A DNA stretch of 64,000 nucleotides from Tyzzerella sp. (GTDB taxonomy: Bacteria > Bacillota > Clostridia > Lachnospirales > Lachnospiraceae): assembly GCA_017465565.1 (NCBI GenBank), contig JAFTWA010000058.1:1-64000 (forward strand). The letters are read 5' to 3'. Position numbers and translations under genes: made by a program. How positions within the stretch are numbered: the stretch's first letter is position 1; every line of letters starts with the position of its first letter. Under the pieces are notes generated by a model, which saw only the letters and a list, made by a program, of their open reading frames with translations, was not told the origin of the DNA and made no database searches. Below are positions 8,346-17,828 of this stretch, piece after piece.

Positions 8346-8434
8346 GTTTTGCCATATGCACAAAAAACAAGCTCTGAGGCCCCGCTTTTGGTGAATATGT
8401 GGGGCTTCAGAGCACAATTTTTTTCTATATGGAA
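8346..8434 (-). repeat. dispersed hairpin element, copy B; terminator side of yitT-like gene
   Basis: Inverted copy of the element at 6019-6110: GCTCTGAGGCCCC at 8371-8383 pairs with GGGGCTTCAGAGC at 8401-8413 (one G-T pair). Read on the minus strand it comes after the YitT stop and runs into TTGTTTTTTG, so in both copies the element sits downstream of a gene in terminator orientation. The ATATGG and GCATATGGCA flanks are conserved. Confidence 0.75.
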
Positions 8435-8459
8435 TTCGCCCTGTGGCACAATGCGAAAC

Positions 8460-8517
8460 ATGTGATTTCCGCCGCCGCAAAGCAAGCAAAACATGTGATT
8501 TTCCGCCGCAAAGCAAG
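8460..8517 (-). repeat. two tandem units, copy B side
   Basis: Units at 8460-8486 and 8493-8517 (about 32-bp period) share CTTGCTTTGCGGCGG-AAATCACAT on the minus strand and match the tandem units at 5971-6028 in position and order relative to the hairpin. Confidence 0.55.
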
Positions 8518-8526
8518 AATGAATTT

Positions 8527-9369
8527 CTACACCGTGTGGAATCCCTTCCCAATAATCTCACTTGTGTTTGAAATCAGGATGAAAGCTCCCGGCTCTGTTT
8601 CTTTGATAAAGTTTCGAAGTCTCACTGCCTGATGACGGCTCATTGCAGTAAGTACTATGTACTTGTCTTTTCCAGAAAAAGCCCCTTTTGCATGAATAAT
8701 TGAGGCACTTCTATGAAGTTCATTTTTAATGAAATCACAGATTGGTTCTGGATTGTTACATACAACATTAAAGTATTTTGAAAGATTAAAACTTTCAATA
8801 AAGTTATCAATCATGAGCGAACGGATTGCAAGTCCCAAAAGGGAATAAAGTCCAGTCTTTATATCAAAAACAATAAAACTTGCCGCAGCAAAAAGCACAT
8901 CCGAATAAAGGAGTGCGCTTCCGATATTGACGCTGCTGTATTTTCTGAGAATGGCAGCGATAACATCCGTTCCACCGCTGGATGCTCCCATGTTGAAAAG
9001 TACGGCAGACGCAAATGCAGGCAGTGCAATCGCAAAGCAGAGCTCCAGCATTGGCTGGTCAGTAAGTGGCTGTGTCATTGGAAAGATATGTTCTAAAACA
9101 CTTAATGTTACGGAAAGTAAAATAGTACAATAGGTAGTTGAAATTGCAAATTCTTTTCCTAAAATAATAAGTCCAATGACTAATAACGCGACATTTGCAA
9201 TTGCCGAAAAAGTACTGGCTGAAAGAAGTCCTGTTTCTGCAACTAGTACGGCTAGTCCGGTAACCCCACCAAAACTAAAGTTGTTGGCAAACTTAAAAAA
9301 ATATATACCGATTGCCGTAATCATGATACTACCAGTTAAAATAAAATATCTTTTTATCTGTCCGAGCAT
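8527..9369 (-). CDS. YitT-family membrane protein (DUF161 + DUF2179)
   Basis: A 280-residue integral membrane protein. About five or six hydrophobic segments occupy residues 10-190, with the family's GGVTGLAVL and GASSGGTDVIA loops (about residues 34 and 128), followed by a soluble DUF2179 domain (about residues 205-280) with the GAFSGKDKYIVLTAMSRHQ pattern. Members are widespread in Firmicutes; transport function is suspected but unproven. On the minus strand the ATG follows CGGAGGAAA. The gene ends in the dispersed hairpin element. Confidence 0.88.
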   Translation of the reverse strand: MLGQIKRYFILTGSIMITAIGIYFFKFANNFSFGGVTGLAVLVAETGLLSASTFSAIANVALLVIGLIILGKEFAISTTYCTILLSVTLSVLEHIFPMTQPLTDQPMLELCFAIALPAFASAVLFNMGASSGGTDVIAAILRKYSSVNIGSALLYSDVLFAAASFIVFDIKTGLYSLLGLAIRSLMIDNFIESFNLSKYFNVVCNNPEPICDFIKNELHRSASIIHAKGAFSGKDKYIVLTAMSRHQAVRLRNFIKETEPGAFILISNTSEIIGKGFHTV

Positions 9370-9513
9370 CTCTTTTTTCCTCCGTATGTAAGACGTAAAG
9401 TCTCTTGTCTATCCGAATTGTAACGCTGCAAAAATTTAAAGTCAATGGGATTTATGAAGATTCATATTTTTACTATTTTTGCAGATAATATCCTTTGCAA
9501 GGAGGAGAGAAAA

Positions 9514-10803
9514 ATGTATCAATATTTGCCAATTACAGATGTTTACGCGAGAGAAATTTTAGATTCCCGTGGGAATCCGACAATAGAAGTAGAAGTTTTA
9601 GCAGGAGAAAATGTGAGAGGAAGAGCAAGTGTTCCATCGGGCGCGTCTACGGGACAATTTGAGGCGGTGGAACTGAGAGATAAAAACAGCAGATTTCACG
9701 GACAGGGAGTAGAACTGGCGGTGGAACATGTAAATACAAGGATTGCACCAGAAATAATCGGGATGAATGTGTTTGACCAGATAGGAATAGATAAGGTCAT
9801 GTTGCGGCTTGATGGTACGGAAAACAAAGCAAGCTTGGGAGCAAACGCAATACTAGGTGTATCAATGGCAGCAGCGAGAGCGGGGGCTAATGCACTGGAT
9901 ATTCCGCTCTATCAATATTTTGGCGGAATTCATGTAAAGAAAATGCCGGTTCCAATGATGAATATTTTAAATGGCGGAAAGCATGCGGATAATACTGTGG
10001 ATTTTCAGGAGTTTATGATTATGCCAGTGGGAGCGATAAGCTTCAAAGAAGGGTTACGCATGTGTGCAGAAATTTATCATGCATTAAAGAGATTGTTGAA
10101 AGAGAAAAAGATGAGTACCGGAGTTGGCGACGAAGGTGGGTTCGCGCCTGACCTTGCAAGTGCAAAAGACGCATTGCAATTAATTGTGGATGCGACGGAA
10201 AAGGCTGGCTACCAGAAAGGCAAGGATATTGTAATTGCGCTGGATGTGGCTGCATCAGAACTTTATAATAAAGATTTCAAAAAGTACGTGTTTGAGGGAG
10301 AAGATGTCATTCGCTCTTCCGAAGAAATGGTGGAATATTATGCAGGCTTGGTCAAAGAGTTTCCAATTGTATCTATTGAAGACCCATTAGATGAAGAAGA
10401 CTGGGAAGGCTGGAAATTAATCAGCGAAAGACTGGGAGACAGAGTACAGCTTGTCGGAGATGATTTGTTTGTGACAAACACAAAACGATTACAAAAAGGA
10501 ATTGAAAATCGCGTAGCCAATGCAATTCTCATTAAAGTAAATCAAATAGGAACTTTGACAGAAGCATTTGAAGCGATTGAACTCGCAAAAACTTCAGGCT
10601 ACAAAAATATCATCTCTCATCGTTCCGGAGAGACGGAGGATAGTATTATCGCAGATATTGCAGTAGCATTCCAGACAGGACAGATTAAGACCGGGGCACC
10701 ATGCCGCTCGGAGCGTGTTGCCAAGTATAATCAGCTTCTTCGAATCGAAGAAAGTCTTGGCGGAAGTGCACTTTATGAGAATCCTTTTGGAAAATTCAAG
10801 TAA
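9514..10803 (+). CDS. eno: enolase
   Basis: Converts 2-phosphoglycerate to phosphoenolpyruvate in glycolysis. The 429-residue protein has [16 protein letters not shown] at the N-terminus, the [10 protein letters not shown] loop, the Mg2+ ligands in [18 protein letters not shown] and GDDLFVTN, and the [10 protein letters not shown] loop. The ATG at 9514 is chosen because AAGGAGGAG lies 6-8 nt upstream; a longer in-frame reading to 9445 has no ribosome site and adds residues absent from enolases. secG follows after 66 bases. Confidence 0.96.
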   Translation: MYQYLPITDVYAREILDSRGNPTIEVEVLAGENVRGRASVPSGASTGQFEAVELRDKNSRFHGQGVELAVEHVNTRIAPEIIGMNVFDQIGIDKVMLRLDGTENKASLGANAILGVSMAAARAGANALDIPLYQYFGGIHVKKMPVPMMNILNGGKHADNTVDFQEFMIMPVGAISFKEGLRMCAEIYHALKRLLKEKKMSTGVGDEGGFAPDLASAKDALQLIVDATEKAGYQKGKDIVIALDVAASELYNKDFKKYVFEGEDVIRSSEEMVEYYAGLVKEFPIVSIEDPLDEEDWEGWKLISERLGDRVQLVGDDLFVTNTKRLQKGIENRVANAILIKVNQIGTLTEAFEAIELAKTSGYKNIISHRSGETEDSIIADIAVAFQTGQIKTGAPCRSERVAKYNQLLRIEESLGGSALYENPFGKFK

Positions 10804-10869
10804 GAAATGCTTGCAGTTACGAAACTCTTGTGTTAAAATATCTTTGTTATATGCGCAGGAGGTGTGGAA

Positions 10870-11112
10870 ATGGAAATCTTAAAAATCGTTTTAACAATTT
10901 TATTTGCTATAGACTGTATCGTTTTAACAGCGATCGTATTACTTCAGGAAGGTAAATCTAATGGACTCGGACAACTTGCTGGTGGAAATGATACTTACTG
11001 GGGACAAAATAAAGGACGTTCAAAAGAAGGCGTTTTAGTAGTTGTTACAAGAATCGCAGCAGTATTATTTGTTGTATTAGCAGCAGTATTAAACTTGGGC
11101 GTATTTGCATAG
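10870..11112 (+). CDS. secG: preprotein translocase subunit SecG
   Basis: SecG assists SecYEG-mediated export. The 80-residue protein has two hydrophobic helices (about residues 4-24 and 55-78) separated by the glycine-rich cytosolic loop LLQEGKSNGLGQLAGG, the family signature. The ATG at 10870 lies 7 nt after AGGAGG; the in-frame GTG at 10864 is too close. secG-rnr-smpB is a conserved Firmicute order; here a terminator separates secG from rnr. Confidence 0.93.
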   Translation: MEILKIVLTILFAIDCIVLTAIVLLQEGKSNGLGQLAGGNDTYWGQNKGRSKEGVLVVVTRIAAVLFVVLAAVLNLGVFA

Positions 11113-11132
11113 GATATAGTGATTGAAATTAG

Positions 11133-11170
11133 AAACACTCTTACTGAGAATGAAGTAAGAGTGTTTTTTT
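11133..11170 (+). terminator. terminator after secG
   Basis: A perfect 13-bp stem (AAACACTCTTACT / AGTAAGAGTGTTT) with an 8-nt loop ends in a run of T. Confidence 0.9.
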
Positions 11171-11254
11171 AACTAAGTATTCGTGCAAAACCCAGGTGTT
11201 TCTAAATAAAAATTGGGGATACTATAGTAAACTTAAGAGAGGAAAGAAGATAGA

Positions 11255-13375
11255 ATGGATGAGATATTTGAAAAACGAAAAAAACTGATTTACGAGTTTA
11301 TCTGCGACGAATTCTATGTACCGATGAAATTAAAAGAGCTTGCCATTCTATTGCAGGTTCCAAAGGAGCAGAGAAACGAGTTAAAGAAAGTGATGGATGC
11401 CCTGGAGGCAGAAGGGAAAGTGCGTGTTTCTTCCAAAGGGAAATATGTTAAGGGAGAGGCGAAGCATATTGTAGGAACCTTTACTGCAAATGCCAGAGGC
11501 TTTGGTTTTGTGACGGTGGAAGGTGAAGCGGAAGATATCTTTATTTCAGAAGACGATATTAACGGCGCTTTTCACAATGACCAGGTAGAAGTGATTATTA
11601 AAGCGTCACCTTCTGGAAAGAGAAAAGAAGGGAAAATAGTGAAAGTGTTATCCCACGGCACTACAACCTTAGTGGGATATTTTGAAAAGAGTAAGAATTT
11701 TGGATTTGTGATTCCAGACAACCAGAAGTTTGTAAAGGACGTATTTATTCCACTGGAGCGTTCCAAGGGCGCAGTGACCGGACACAAGGTTGTGGTGGAA
11801 CTCACAAAGTATGGCGGAGATAATAAGAAGCCAGAAGGAAAAGTAGTTGAGATTATTGGACATGTGAATGACCCTGGAACCGACATTATGTCGATTGTGA
11901 AAGGGTATGATTTGCCGACGGAGTTTCCAGAAAAGGTGCTGAATCAGGCAGAGCGTGTTGCGAAGGACGTAAGTACTGCCGATATGGCTGGACGCATGGA
12001 CCTTCGCGGCTGGCAGATGGTGACCATTGACGGGGAAGATGCCAAGGATTTAGACGATGCGATTTCCATTACACGAGACGGAAGCAACTATGTGCTTGGC
12101 GTGCATATTGCGGACGTGACAAATTATGTACAGGAAAATAGCGCTCTGGACCGCGAGGCACTTAAGCGCGGGACGAGCGTGTATTTGGTGGACCGCGTGA
12201 TTCCAATGCTTCCACATACGCTTTCGAACGGCATTTGTTCACTCAATGCAGGGGAGGACAGACTTGCACTAAGCTGTATTATGACGATTAATGAAAAAGG
12301 TTCGGTAATTGACCATAAAATTGCAGAGACAGTCGTTCATATTGATAAGCGAATGACTTACACGAGTGTGAAAAAGATTCTGGAGGAGAAAGACGCTGAT
12401 GAGATTGCAAAATACGAAGAGCTGGTTCCAATGTTTGAACTGATGGCTGAACTTTCAAGTGTTCTGCGAGGGAAACGCCAGCAGCGTGGTTCCATCGATT
12501 TCGATTTTCCGGAAACGAAGATGATACTCGATGCAGAAGGCCGTCCGATTGAAATCAAACCATATGACAGAAATGTTGCGACAAAGATTATCGAAGATTT
12601 CATGTTACTTGCAAATGAGACGGTAGCGGAGGATTATTTCTGGCAGGAGATTCCATTTGTTTATCGTACTCATGAAGCGCCAGATGAAGAAAAGATTAAG
12701 AAACTGGCGACGTTTATTCATAACTTTGGACATTCCATGCATATTTCCAATAAGGAAGTGCGTCCGAAGGAAATACAAAAGCTCCTGGCGAAGGTAGAGG
12801 GAACGGGCGAGGAGACGCTGATTAGCAGACTGGCTCTCCGCTCTATGAAACAGGCGAGATACACACCTGAAAATACAGGCCACTTTGGACTGGCAGCATC
12901 ATACTATTGCCATTTTACTTCACCAATCAGACGCTATCCTGATTTGCAGATTCATCGTATTATCAAAGAAAATCTTCGTGGAAGAATGAATGATGACAGA
13001 AGGGCACATTATGATAACATTCTTACGGAGGTTGCGAAAAAGTCGAGTGAAAGAGAACGTTTGGCAGAAGAGGCGGAACGTGAAACGATTAAGCTTAAGA
13101 AGGTGGAATACATGGAGGAGCACCTTGGAGAGGAATTCGAGGGTGTTATTTCCAGTGTCACAAAATGGGGAATCTATGTCGAACTTCCAAATACGATTGA
13201 AGGATTAATTCACGTGACAAATATGTATGATGACCACTATAATTATATAGAAGAAAACTATGAGATGGTCGGCGGGCATACGGGTAAGACCTATAAGCTT
13301 GGTGAGACCGTGCGGGTTCGGGTAATTGGCACAGACTTTTTACAGAGAACCATCGATTTCGAACTGGTAGAATAA
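11255..13375 (+). CDS. rnr: ribonuclease R
   Basis: A 3'-5' exoribonuclease that degrades structured RNA and, with tmRNA-SmpB, defective mRNAs. The 706 residues show an N-terminal helix-turn-helix, two cold-shock domains ([13 protein letters not shown] about residue 70; [16 protein letters not shown] about residue 142), the RNB catalytic domain with [14 protein letters not shown] (about residue 260, metal-binding Asp cluster), the [18 protein letters not shown] motif (about residue 550) and a C-terminal S1 domain (about residues 625-706). The usual lysine-rich tail of proteobacterial RNase R is absent. smpB starts 16 bases later. Confidence 0.95.
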   Translation: MDEIFEKRKKLIYEFICDEFYVPMKLKELAILLQVPKEQRNELKKVMDALEAEGKVRVSSKGKYVKGEAKHIVGTFTANARGFGFVTVEGEAEDIFISEDDINGAFHNDQVEVIIKASPSGKRKEGKIVKVLSHGTTTLVGYFEKSKNFGFVIPDNQKFVKDVFIPLERSKGAVTGHKVVVELTKYGGDNKKPEGKVVEIIGHVNDPGTDIMSIVKGYDLPTEFPEKVLNQAERVAKDVSTADMAGRMDLRGWQMVTIDGEDAKDLDDAISITRDGSNYVLGVHIADVTNYVQENSALDREALKRGTSVYLVDRVIPMLPHTLSNGICSLNAGEDRLALSCIMTINEKGSVIDHKIAETVVHIDKRMTYTSVKKILEEKDADEIAKYEELVPMFELMAELSSVLRGKRQQRGSIDFDFPETKMILDAEGRPIEIKPYDRNVATKIIEDFMLLANETVAEDYFWQEIPFVYRTHEAPDEEKIKKLATFIHNFGHSMHISNKEVRPKEIQKLLAKVEGTGEETLISRLALRSMKQARYTPENTGHFGLAASYYCHFTSPIRRYPDLQIHRIIKENLRGRMNDDRRAHYDNILTEVAKKSSERERLAEEAERETIKLKKVEYMEEHLGEEFEGVISSVTKWGIYVELPNTIEGLIHVTNMYDDHYNYIEENYEMVGGHTGKTYKLGETVRVRVIGTDFLQRTIDFELVE

Positions 13376-13391
13376 GAGAGGAAAGAGAACC

Positions 13392-13859
13392 ATGGCGAAA
13401 GATTCAGTAAAATTAATTGCAAATAACAAAAAAGCATACCATGACTTTTTTATATTGGACACATACGAGGCAGGGATTGCACTTCACGGTACGGAAGTGA
13501 AATCTCTCCGTATGGGGAAATGCAGTATCAAGGAGGCATTTATCCGAATTGAAAATGGGGAAGTCTTCGTATACGGCATGCATATCAGTCCTTATGAAAA
13601 AGGAAATATTTTCAATAAAGACCCTTTGCGGGTGAAGAAGCTGCTCTTGCATAAGGCAGAGATTAATAAGCTTCTCGGAAAAATCAAAGAAAAGGGAATG
13701 TCAGTCGTTCCTTTGAAGGTGTATTTGAAGGGAAGTCTTGTGAAAGTAGAGATTGGTCTTGCAAAAGGTAAGAAGCTTTATGATAAACGTGATGATATTG
13801 CAAAGAAAGACCAGAAACGTGAAGCAGAAAGAGATTTCAAGGTTAGAAATATAGGTTAG
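13392..13859 (+). CDS. smpB: SsrA-binding protein SmpB
   Basis: Binds tmRNA and brings it to stalled ribosomes. The 155 residues have the SmpB pattern: [20 protein letters not shown]-type N-terminus, [18 protein letters not shown], the [12 protein letters not shown] helix, [27 protein letters not shown] and a basic C-terminal tail that enters the decoding centre. Its RNA partner ssrA is about 30 kb away on the other strand. Co-transcribed with rnr (16-base gap). Confidence 0.96.
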   Translation: MAKDSVKLIANNKKAYHDFFILDTYEAGIALHGTEVKSLRMGKCSIKEAFIRIENGEVFVYGMHISPYEKGNIFNKDPLRVKKLLLHKAEINKLLGKIKEKGMSVVPLKVYLKGSLVKVEIGLAKGKKLYDKRDDIAKKDQKREAERDFKVRNIG

Positions 13860-13869
13860 GAGTAAATAT

Positions 13870-14103
13870 ATGGTACCTAGAACAAAAGAAGAACTACGTA
13901 GGCTTGTGTCAGAAACGACGATTGAAATGTACGAAGAAATGACACCACAGCTTATTAAATTAATTGACGAGACAAAACATAACGATGAACTGACAGAGGC
14001 ACAAAAGCAGGATGAGATTAAGCTCCATATGATGGGGTATACAAAAGCCTGTACGAATGAGATTATTATAGAGGTGCTTGCAGAGATTTTGGGATTGGAG
14101 TAA
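13870..14103 (+). CDS. small hypothetical protein downstream of smpB
   Basis: A 77-residue, mostly helical, mildly acidic protein with no recognised motif, no signal peptide and no membrane segment. It follows smpB by 10 bases with AGGAG upstream of the ATG, so it belongs to the rnr-smpB unit. No function can be proposed. Confidence 0.65.
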   Translation: MVPRTKEELRRLVSETTIEMYEEMTPQLIKLIDETKHNDELTEAQKQDEIKLHMMGYTKACTNEIIIEVLAEILGLE

Positions 14104-14202
14104 AAGGTGTTGCAATATATAATGATTTGTTAGATAATACACCTATAAAATAATTTTTGTAGTTAATACATGACTGCAGAAGTAAGAACGAGGTGGAAGC
14201 TT

Positions 14203-14550
14203 ATGAAAAACAAATGGATGAAATTTTTATGCGGAACTATATTAGTATTGGCATGCATTAGCATTTCAGCCTGCCAAGCTACTGACAAATCAGGAGATGA
14301 CAAAGCACCAGTAGAAAATGAAACTCAAGATGAGCAAAACGATGATGTGCAGAATGAAGATGTTTCTGATGTATTAGACGGAGAAACGTATATTGATGAA
14401 GACTACGTTGACGAAGACTACATCGAAGACGAGCTTCTCGACGAAGACTACATCGAAGATGAGCTTCTCGACGAAGACTATGTTGAAGACGAGATTATCG
14501 AAGATGAGTATATTGAAGACGAATATATCGAGGAAGATATCACAGAATAA
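14203..14550 (+). CDS. putative lipoprotein with acidic tandem repeats
   Basis: A 115-residue exported protein. Signal peptide with basic N-terminus, hydrophobic core and lipobox ISAC, lipidated Cys at residue 24. Almost everything after it is Asp, Glu, Tyr, Ile, Leu and Val: from about residue 60 the sequence is built of ten-residue units of the type DEDYIEDELL, with no lysine or arginine. The units are encoded by 30-bp direct repeats. The start at 14203 follows GAGGTGG at 6-7 nt and gives a proper signal peptide; the in-frame ATG at 14170 would add an 11-residue charged leader. No family recognised; metal or cation binding at the cell surface is a guess from composition only. Confidence 0.7.
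   Translation: MKNKWMKFLCGTILVLACISISACQATDKSGDDKAPVENETQDEQNDDVQNEDVSDVLDGETYIDEDYVDEDYIEDELLDEDYIEDELLDEDYVEDEIIEDEYIEDEYIEEDITE
14410..14499 (+). repeat. 30-bp direct repeats inside the lipoprotein gene
   Basis: Three consecutive 30-bp units (14410-14439, 14440-14469, 14470-14499). The first two differ at a single base; the third is more diverged and a fourth, weaker unit follows. Such in-frame repeats can change copy number by slippage without breaking the frame. Confidence 0.8.
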
Positions 14551-14565
14551 TCTTTGGGATGAATG

Positions 14566-14617
14566 AACTGCCGTTGCTGGTTTGTGGATGAAACGCAACT
14601 AGCAACGGTAGTTTTTT
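14566..14617 (+). terminator. terminator after the lipoprotein gene
   Basis: A 13-bp stem with one G-T pair (AACTGCCGTTGCT / AGCAACGGTAGTT), a 22-nt loop and a T6 run. Confidence 0.85.
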
Positions 14618-14632
14618 GAAAAGGAGATAAAT

Positions 14633-15340
14633 ATGGGAATCAGAGCAATATTATTTGATTTAGACGGAACATTACTACCTATGGATCAGGATGAGTTTGT
14701 GAAGGCTTATTTTAAATTGTTGACCGCGCGACTTGCCACAATTGGATATGACCCCCAAAAATTTGGAGAATGTCTGTGGAAGGGTGTTGGGGCAATGGTG
14801 AAAAATGACGGCAGCCGTACCAATGAAGATGCATTTTGGGCAGTATTTACTGATATGTTTGGAAAAGAGACAATGAAAGATAAAGCCTTTGTTGACGAGT
14901 TTTACAAAGTTGAATTTAATCAGGTTCAGCCAGTTTGCGGATTCAACCCATTGGCGAAGACGATTGTTGATGAAGTAAAAGCAAGTGGCAAAATGGCAGT
15001 GCTCGCGACGAATCCATTATTTCCACCTGTGGCAACGGAAAACCGCATGCGCTGGGCTGGCCTTTCGCCAGATGATTTCCACCTATACACTACTTATGAC
15101 AATAGTAGATATTGCAAGCCAAATGCAAATTACTATCTCGAAATTTTGGATAAAATTGGCTGTAAACCAGAGGAATGCCTCATGGTAGGTAATGATGTTG
15201 ATGATGATATGGTTGTTGAGGCATTGGGAATGAAAACATTCTTACTTACAGATTGTCTTATCAATAAAAATGAAGTGGATATTTCAAAATATCCAAATGG
15301 AAGTTTTGAAGAATTAAGAGGGTATATAAAGACATTATAA
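14633..15340 (+). CDS. HAD-family hydrolase
   Basis: A 235-residue haloacid-dehalogenase-type phosphatase. Motif I is FDLDGTLL (nucleophile Asp9, acid/base Asp11), motif II LATNP (about residue 121), motif III a lysine near YCKPNANYY (about residue 163) and motif IV GNDVDDDMV (about residue 187). A helical cap lies between motifs I and II. Substrate unknown; such small HAD proteins act on sugar phosphates or nucleotides. It starts 12 bases before a response regulator gene ends the gap (15353), so it may share a transcript with the two-component system. Confidence 0.85.
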   Translation: MGIRAILFDLDGTLLPMDQDEFVKAYFKLLTARLATIGYDPQKFGECLWKGVGAMVKNDGSRTNEDAFWAVFTDMFGKETMKDKAFVDEFYKVEFNQVQPVCGFNPLAKTIVDEVKASGKMAVLATNPLFPPVATENRMRWAGLSPDDFHLYTTYDNSRYCKPNANYYLEILDKIGCKPEECLMVGNDVDDDMVVEALGMKTFLLTDCLINKNEVDISKYPNGSFEELRGYIKTL

Positions 15341-15352
15341 GAGGATAATGTT

Positions 15353-16021
15353 ATGACTAAGATTTTATTAGTGGAAGATGATAATAGTATTGTGACCAAT
15401 TTGACCGAGTTTTTGACAGCGGAAGGTTTTGACGTAAAGAATGCTGCAGGACAAACTGAGGCGTTACAGCTTGTAGAAAACGAGAAGTTTGACCTTGTAC
15501 TACTTGATGTATCTTTAGCGGATGGCAATGGTTTTGCGGTCTGCTCTGCGATTAAATCAGACTATGATATTCCAGTCATTTTCCTGACTGCATCGGGTGA
15601 TGAATACAGTACGGTTACCGGATTTGAACTGGGCGCAGATGACTACATAGCAAAGCCATTTCGCCCGCGCGTCCTTGTGTCACGTATTAAGAATATTCTC
15701 AGACTTACTGGGAATACAGGTACAGTTACCCTGCTTGGAGATGTTCTGGTAGATACGGTAAAAGGCACGGCAAGTAAAAATGGAAAAGATTTATATTTAT
15801 CCGCGCTCGAATACCGTCTGCTTCTAGTTTTCCTAAATAATCGCGGGGTGGTGCTTACAAGAACACAGTTATTGGAATCTATTTGGGATATTGCAGGCGA
15901 ATTTGTAAACGACAACACTTTGACGGTGTATATTAAGCGCCTTCGTGAAAAGATTGAAGATGATCCGCAGAATCCTGTCATTATAAAGACAGTTCGCGGA
16001 CTTGGATATAGGGTGGATTGA
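15353..16021 (+). CDS. OmpR-family response regulator
   Basis: A 222-residue DNA-binding regulator. Receiver domain residues 1-115 with acidic pocket EDD (8-10), phospho-acceptor Asp52 in LVLLDVSL, conserved Thr in LTAS and Lys in AKPF. Winged-helix output domain residues 128-222 with the YRLLLVFLNNRGVVLTR and KTVRGLGYRVD signatures. It overlaps the kinase gene by one base and lies just upstream of an ABC transporter, the arrangement of peptide-sensing and detoxification modules (BceRS/VanRS-like). Confidence 0.92.
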   Translation: MTKILLVEDDNSIVTNLTEFLTAEGFDVKNAAGQTEALQLVENEKFDLVLLDVSLADGNGFAVCSAIKSDYDIPVIFLTASGDEYSTVTGFELGADDYIAKPFRPRVLVSRIKNILRLTGNTGTVTLLGDVLVDTVKGTASKNGKDLYLSALEYRLLLVFLNNRGVVLTRTQLLESIWDIAGEFVNDNTLTVYIKRLREKIEDDPQNPVIIKTVRGLGYRVD

Positions 16022-17025
16022 TGATGAAGTTATTGCGAAATCCAGAGGTGAAAGGAACACTTCTTCTATATGGAATATTAGCGGTTGCGGCAACAATAGC
16101 GGCATATTATTTAGATAGCCAGTTTGGATTATTTACGTTCATACTTTGTGTTACATTTATACTAATATACTGGGGTGCTGCATATAGACGCTATAAGCAT
16201 CTTTCAGAGCTTGCTGCGGATGTGAATCGTATTCTGCATGGAGACAATCATATTTCCTTTGATAAGTTTTCGGAAGGGGAATTGGGAATCCTGCAGAGCG
16301 AGATTTACAAAATGACAGTTCGTCTGCGGGAACAGCAGCAGAGGCTGCAGGACGATAAGGTATATCTGGCAGATTCCATTGCGGATATTTCACATCAGAT
16401 TCGAACTCCATTGACGACCATTAATCTGTTAGTATCATTTCTCTCAGAGTCAGATATTTCGGATGAACGCCGATTAAAGCTGACGCATGAATTGTATGAA
16501 CTACTTTCGCGTATTGACTGGCTGATTACGACGCTGCTGAAAATTTCAAAATTGGATGCGGGAACAGTGCAGTTCAAGAAAGAAAACATGTCTCTTGAAA
16601 GTTTAATAAATCAAGCAGCAGCACCTCTGTTAATTCCGATGGAACTTCGGGCACAGGAATTTGCGGTGAAGACAGAAGGGGAGTTTAGCGGTGATATTTC
16701 TTGGACCTGTGAGGCGTTGGGAAATATAGTGAAAAACTGTATGGAGCATACACCGGATGGCGGCAGAATTGAGATAAGGGCTATGGAAAATGCTCTCTAT
16801 ACAGAAATCATAATTTCAGATAATGGAAAAGGTATTTCTAAAGAGGACTTACCACATGTTTTTGAGCGTTTCTATAAGGGGAAAAATTCAGATGGCAAGA
16901 GTTTTGGAATAGGCCTTGCTCTGGCAAGAATGATTGTCAGTGCCCAGAATGGGACAATAAAAGTAGAAAATATTACTCCGAATGGCGCAAAATTCACCAT
17001 TCGATTTTACAAGGGAATCGTCTAA
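16021..17025 (+). CDS. sensor histidine kinase
   Basis: Partner kinase of the preceding regulator, about 334 residues. Two membrane helices near the N-terminus (about residues 12-50) with only a few residues outside, so no extracellular sensor domain: an intramembrane-sensing type, which usually takes its signal from a neighbouring ABC transporter. Then a HAMP-like linker, H-box SHQIRTPLTTI (His125), N-box NIVKNCMEHT, and G-boxes DNGKGIS and GIGLAL. The stop of the regulator and the ATG share one base (TGATG). Confidence 0.9.
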   Translation: MMKLLRNPEVKGTLLLYGILAVAATIAAYYLDSQFGLFTFILCVTFILIYWGAAYRRYKHLSELAADVNRILHGDNHISFDKFSEGELGILQSEIYKMTVRLREQQQRLQDDKVYLADSIADISHQIRTPLTTINLLVSFLSESDISDERRLKLTHELYELLSRIDWLITTLLKISKLDAGTVQFKKENMSLESLINQAAAPLLIPMELRAQEFAVKTEGEFSGDISWTCEALGNIVKNCMEHTPDGGRIEIRAMENALYTEIIISDNGKGISKEDLPHVFERFYKGKNSDGKSFGIGLALARMIVSAQNGTIKVENITPNGAKFTIRFYKGIV

Positions 17026-17057
17026 ATTTAAGAGAAAGACGGTTCTTTTTTTAATAA

Positions 17058-17112
17058 AGTGACGTTTTTGTAATTTTAAAGTCACTGCCCTGTCATCTTG
17101 ACAAGATAAAAT
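17058..17112 (+). promoter_or_regulatory. putative operator and promoter for the ABC transporter
   Basis: Between kinase and transporter lie an inverted repeat AGTGAC / GTCACT (17058-17063, 17081-17086), GTCA repeated with an 11-bp period (17081, 17092), and TGTCA-TCT-TGACA (17091-17103), then a -10-like TAAAAT (17107-17112) without a good -35. Direct half-sites one helical turn apart just upstream of a weak promoter fit activation by an OmpR-type regulator. Inference only. Confidence 0.4.
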
Positions 17113-17144
17113 ATGCTTGTAAAAAGAAAAAGGAGATTTATGCT

Positions 17145-17828
17145 ATGGAAATATTAAGAGTTGAAAATCTTTGCAAAACTTACGGCAAAGGTGAAAATGA
17201 AGTGAAAGCACTGGACAATGTGTCTTTCTCTGTAAACAAAGGTGAATTTATAGCGATTATCGGGCCATCTGGTTCAGGGAAATCTACATTACTGCATATT
17301 TTAGGCGGTGTGGATAAACCAACAAGTGGAAAGGTATATATGGATGGCAGTGATGTGTATGCGCAGAACGAGGAGCAGCTTGCAGTGTTTCGTCGTCGTC
17401 AGGTGGGGCTTATCTATCAGTTTTACAATCTGATTCCAGTACTCAATGTTACTGAAAATATTACTTTACCTGTTCTGATGGATGGACAGAAAGTGAATAA
17501 TGAGCGTTTGAAGGAACTGCTTACCACATTAAAACTGAAGGGACGCGAGCATCATTTGCCAAACCAGCTTTCTGGAGGCCAGCAGCAGAGAGTTTCAATA
17601 GGAAGGGCTCTTATGAACGCACCTGCTGTAGTGCTTGCGGATGAGCCAACTGGAAACCTTGACAGCAAAAACAGTCAGGAAATCGTGGATTTACTGAAAA
17701 TGTCCAATGAGAAATACAATCAGACTTTGATTATTATTACTCACGATGAAAACATTGCTCTTCAGGCAGACCGCATCCTCGCTATTGAGGATGGTAAAAT
17801 TACTCGAGATGAGGTGATTCGCAGATGA
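17145..17828 (+). CDS. ABC transporter ATP-binding protein (MacB/BceA-type)
   Basis: A 227-residue ATPase: Walker [10 protein letters not shown] (about residue 41), Q-loop YQFYNLIP, signature LSGGQQQR (about residue 139), Walker [14 protein letters not shown] and H-loop ITHD. The ADEPTGNLD form is typical of the class that partners FtsX-like permeases. It overlaps the permease gene by 4 bases. Together with the upstream two-component pair it probably senses or removes an envelope-active peptide or antibiotic. Confidence 0.92.
   Translation: MEILRVENLCKTYGKGENEVKALDNVSFSVNKGEFIAIIGPSGSGKSTLLHILGGVDKPTSGKVYMDGSDVYAQNEEQLAVFRRRQVGLIYQFYNLIPVLNVTENITLPVLMDGQKVNNERLKELLTTLKLKGREHHLPNQLSGGQQQRVSIGRALMNAPAVVLADEPTGNLDSKNSQEIVDLLKMSNEKYNQTLIIITHDENIALQADRILAIEDGKITRDEVIRR

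Noticed and set aside
8259-8561. Minus-strand open frames over repeat copy B
   Set aside because: They translate the same repeat as at 5963-6262 and overlap two genes; no start signal.
14410-14529. CRISPR-like regular repeats of 30 bp
   Set aside because: Units are contiguous without spacers, in frame within a lipoprotein gene, and encode acidic residues.
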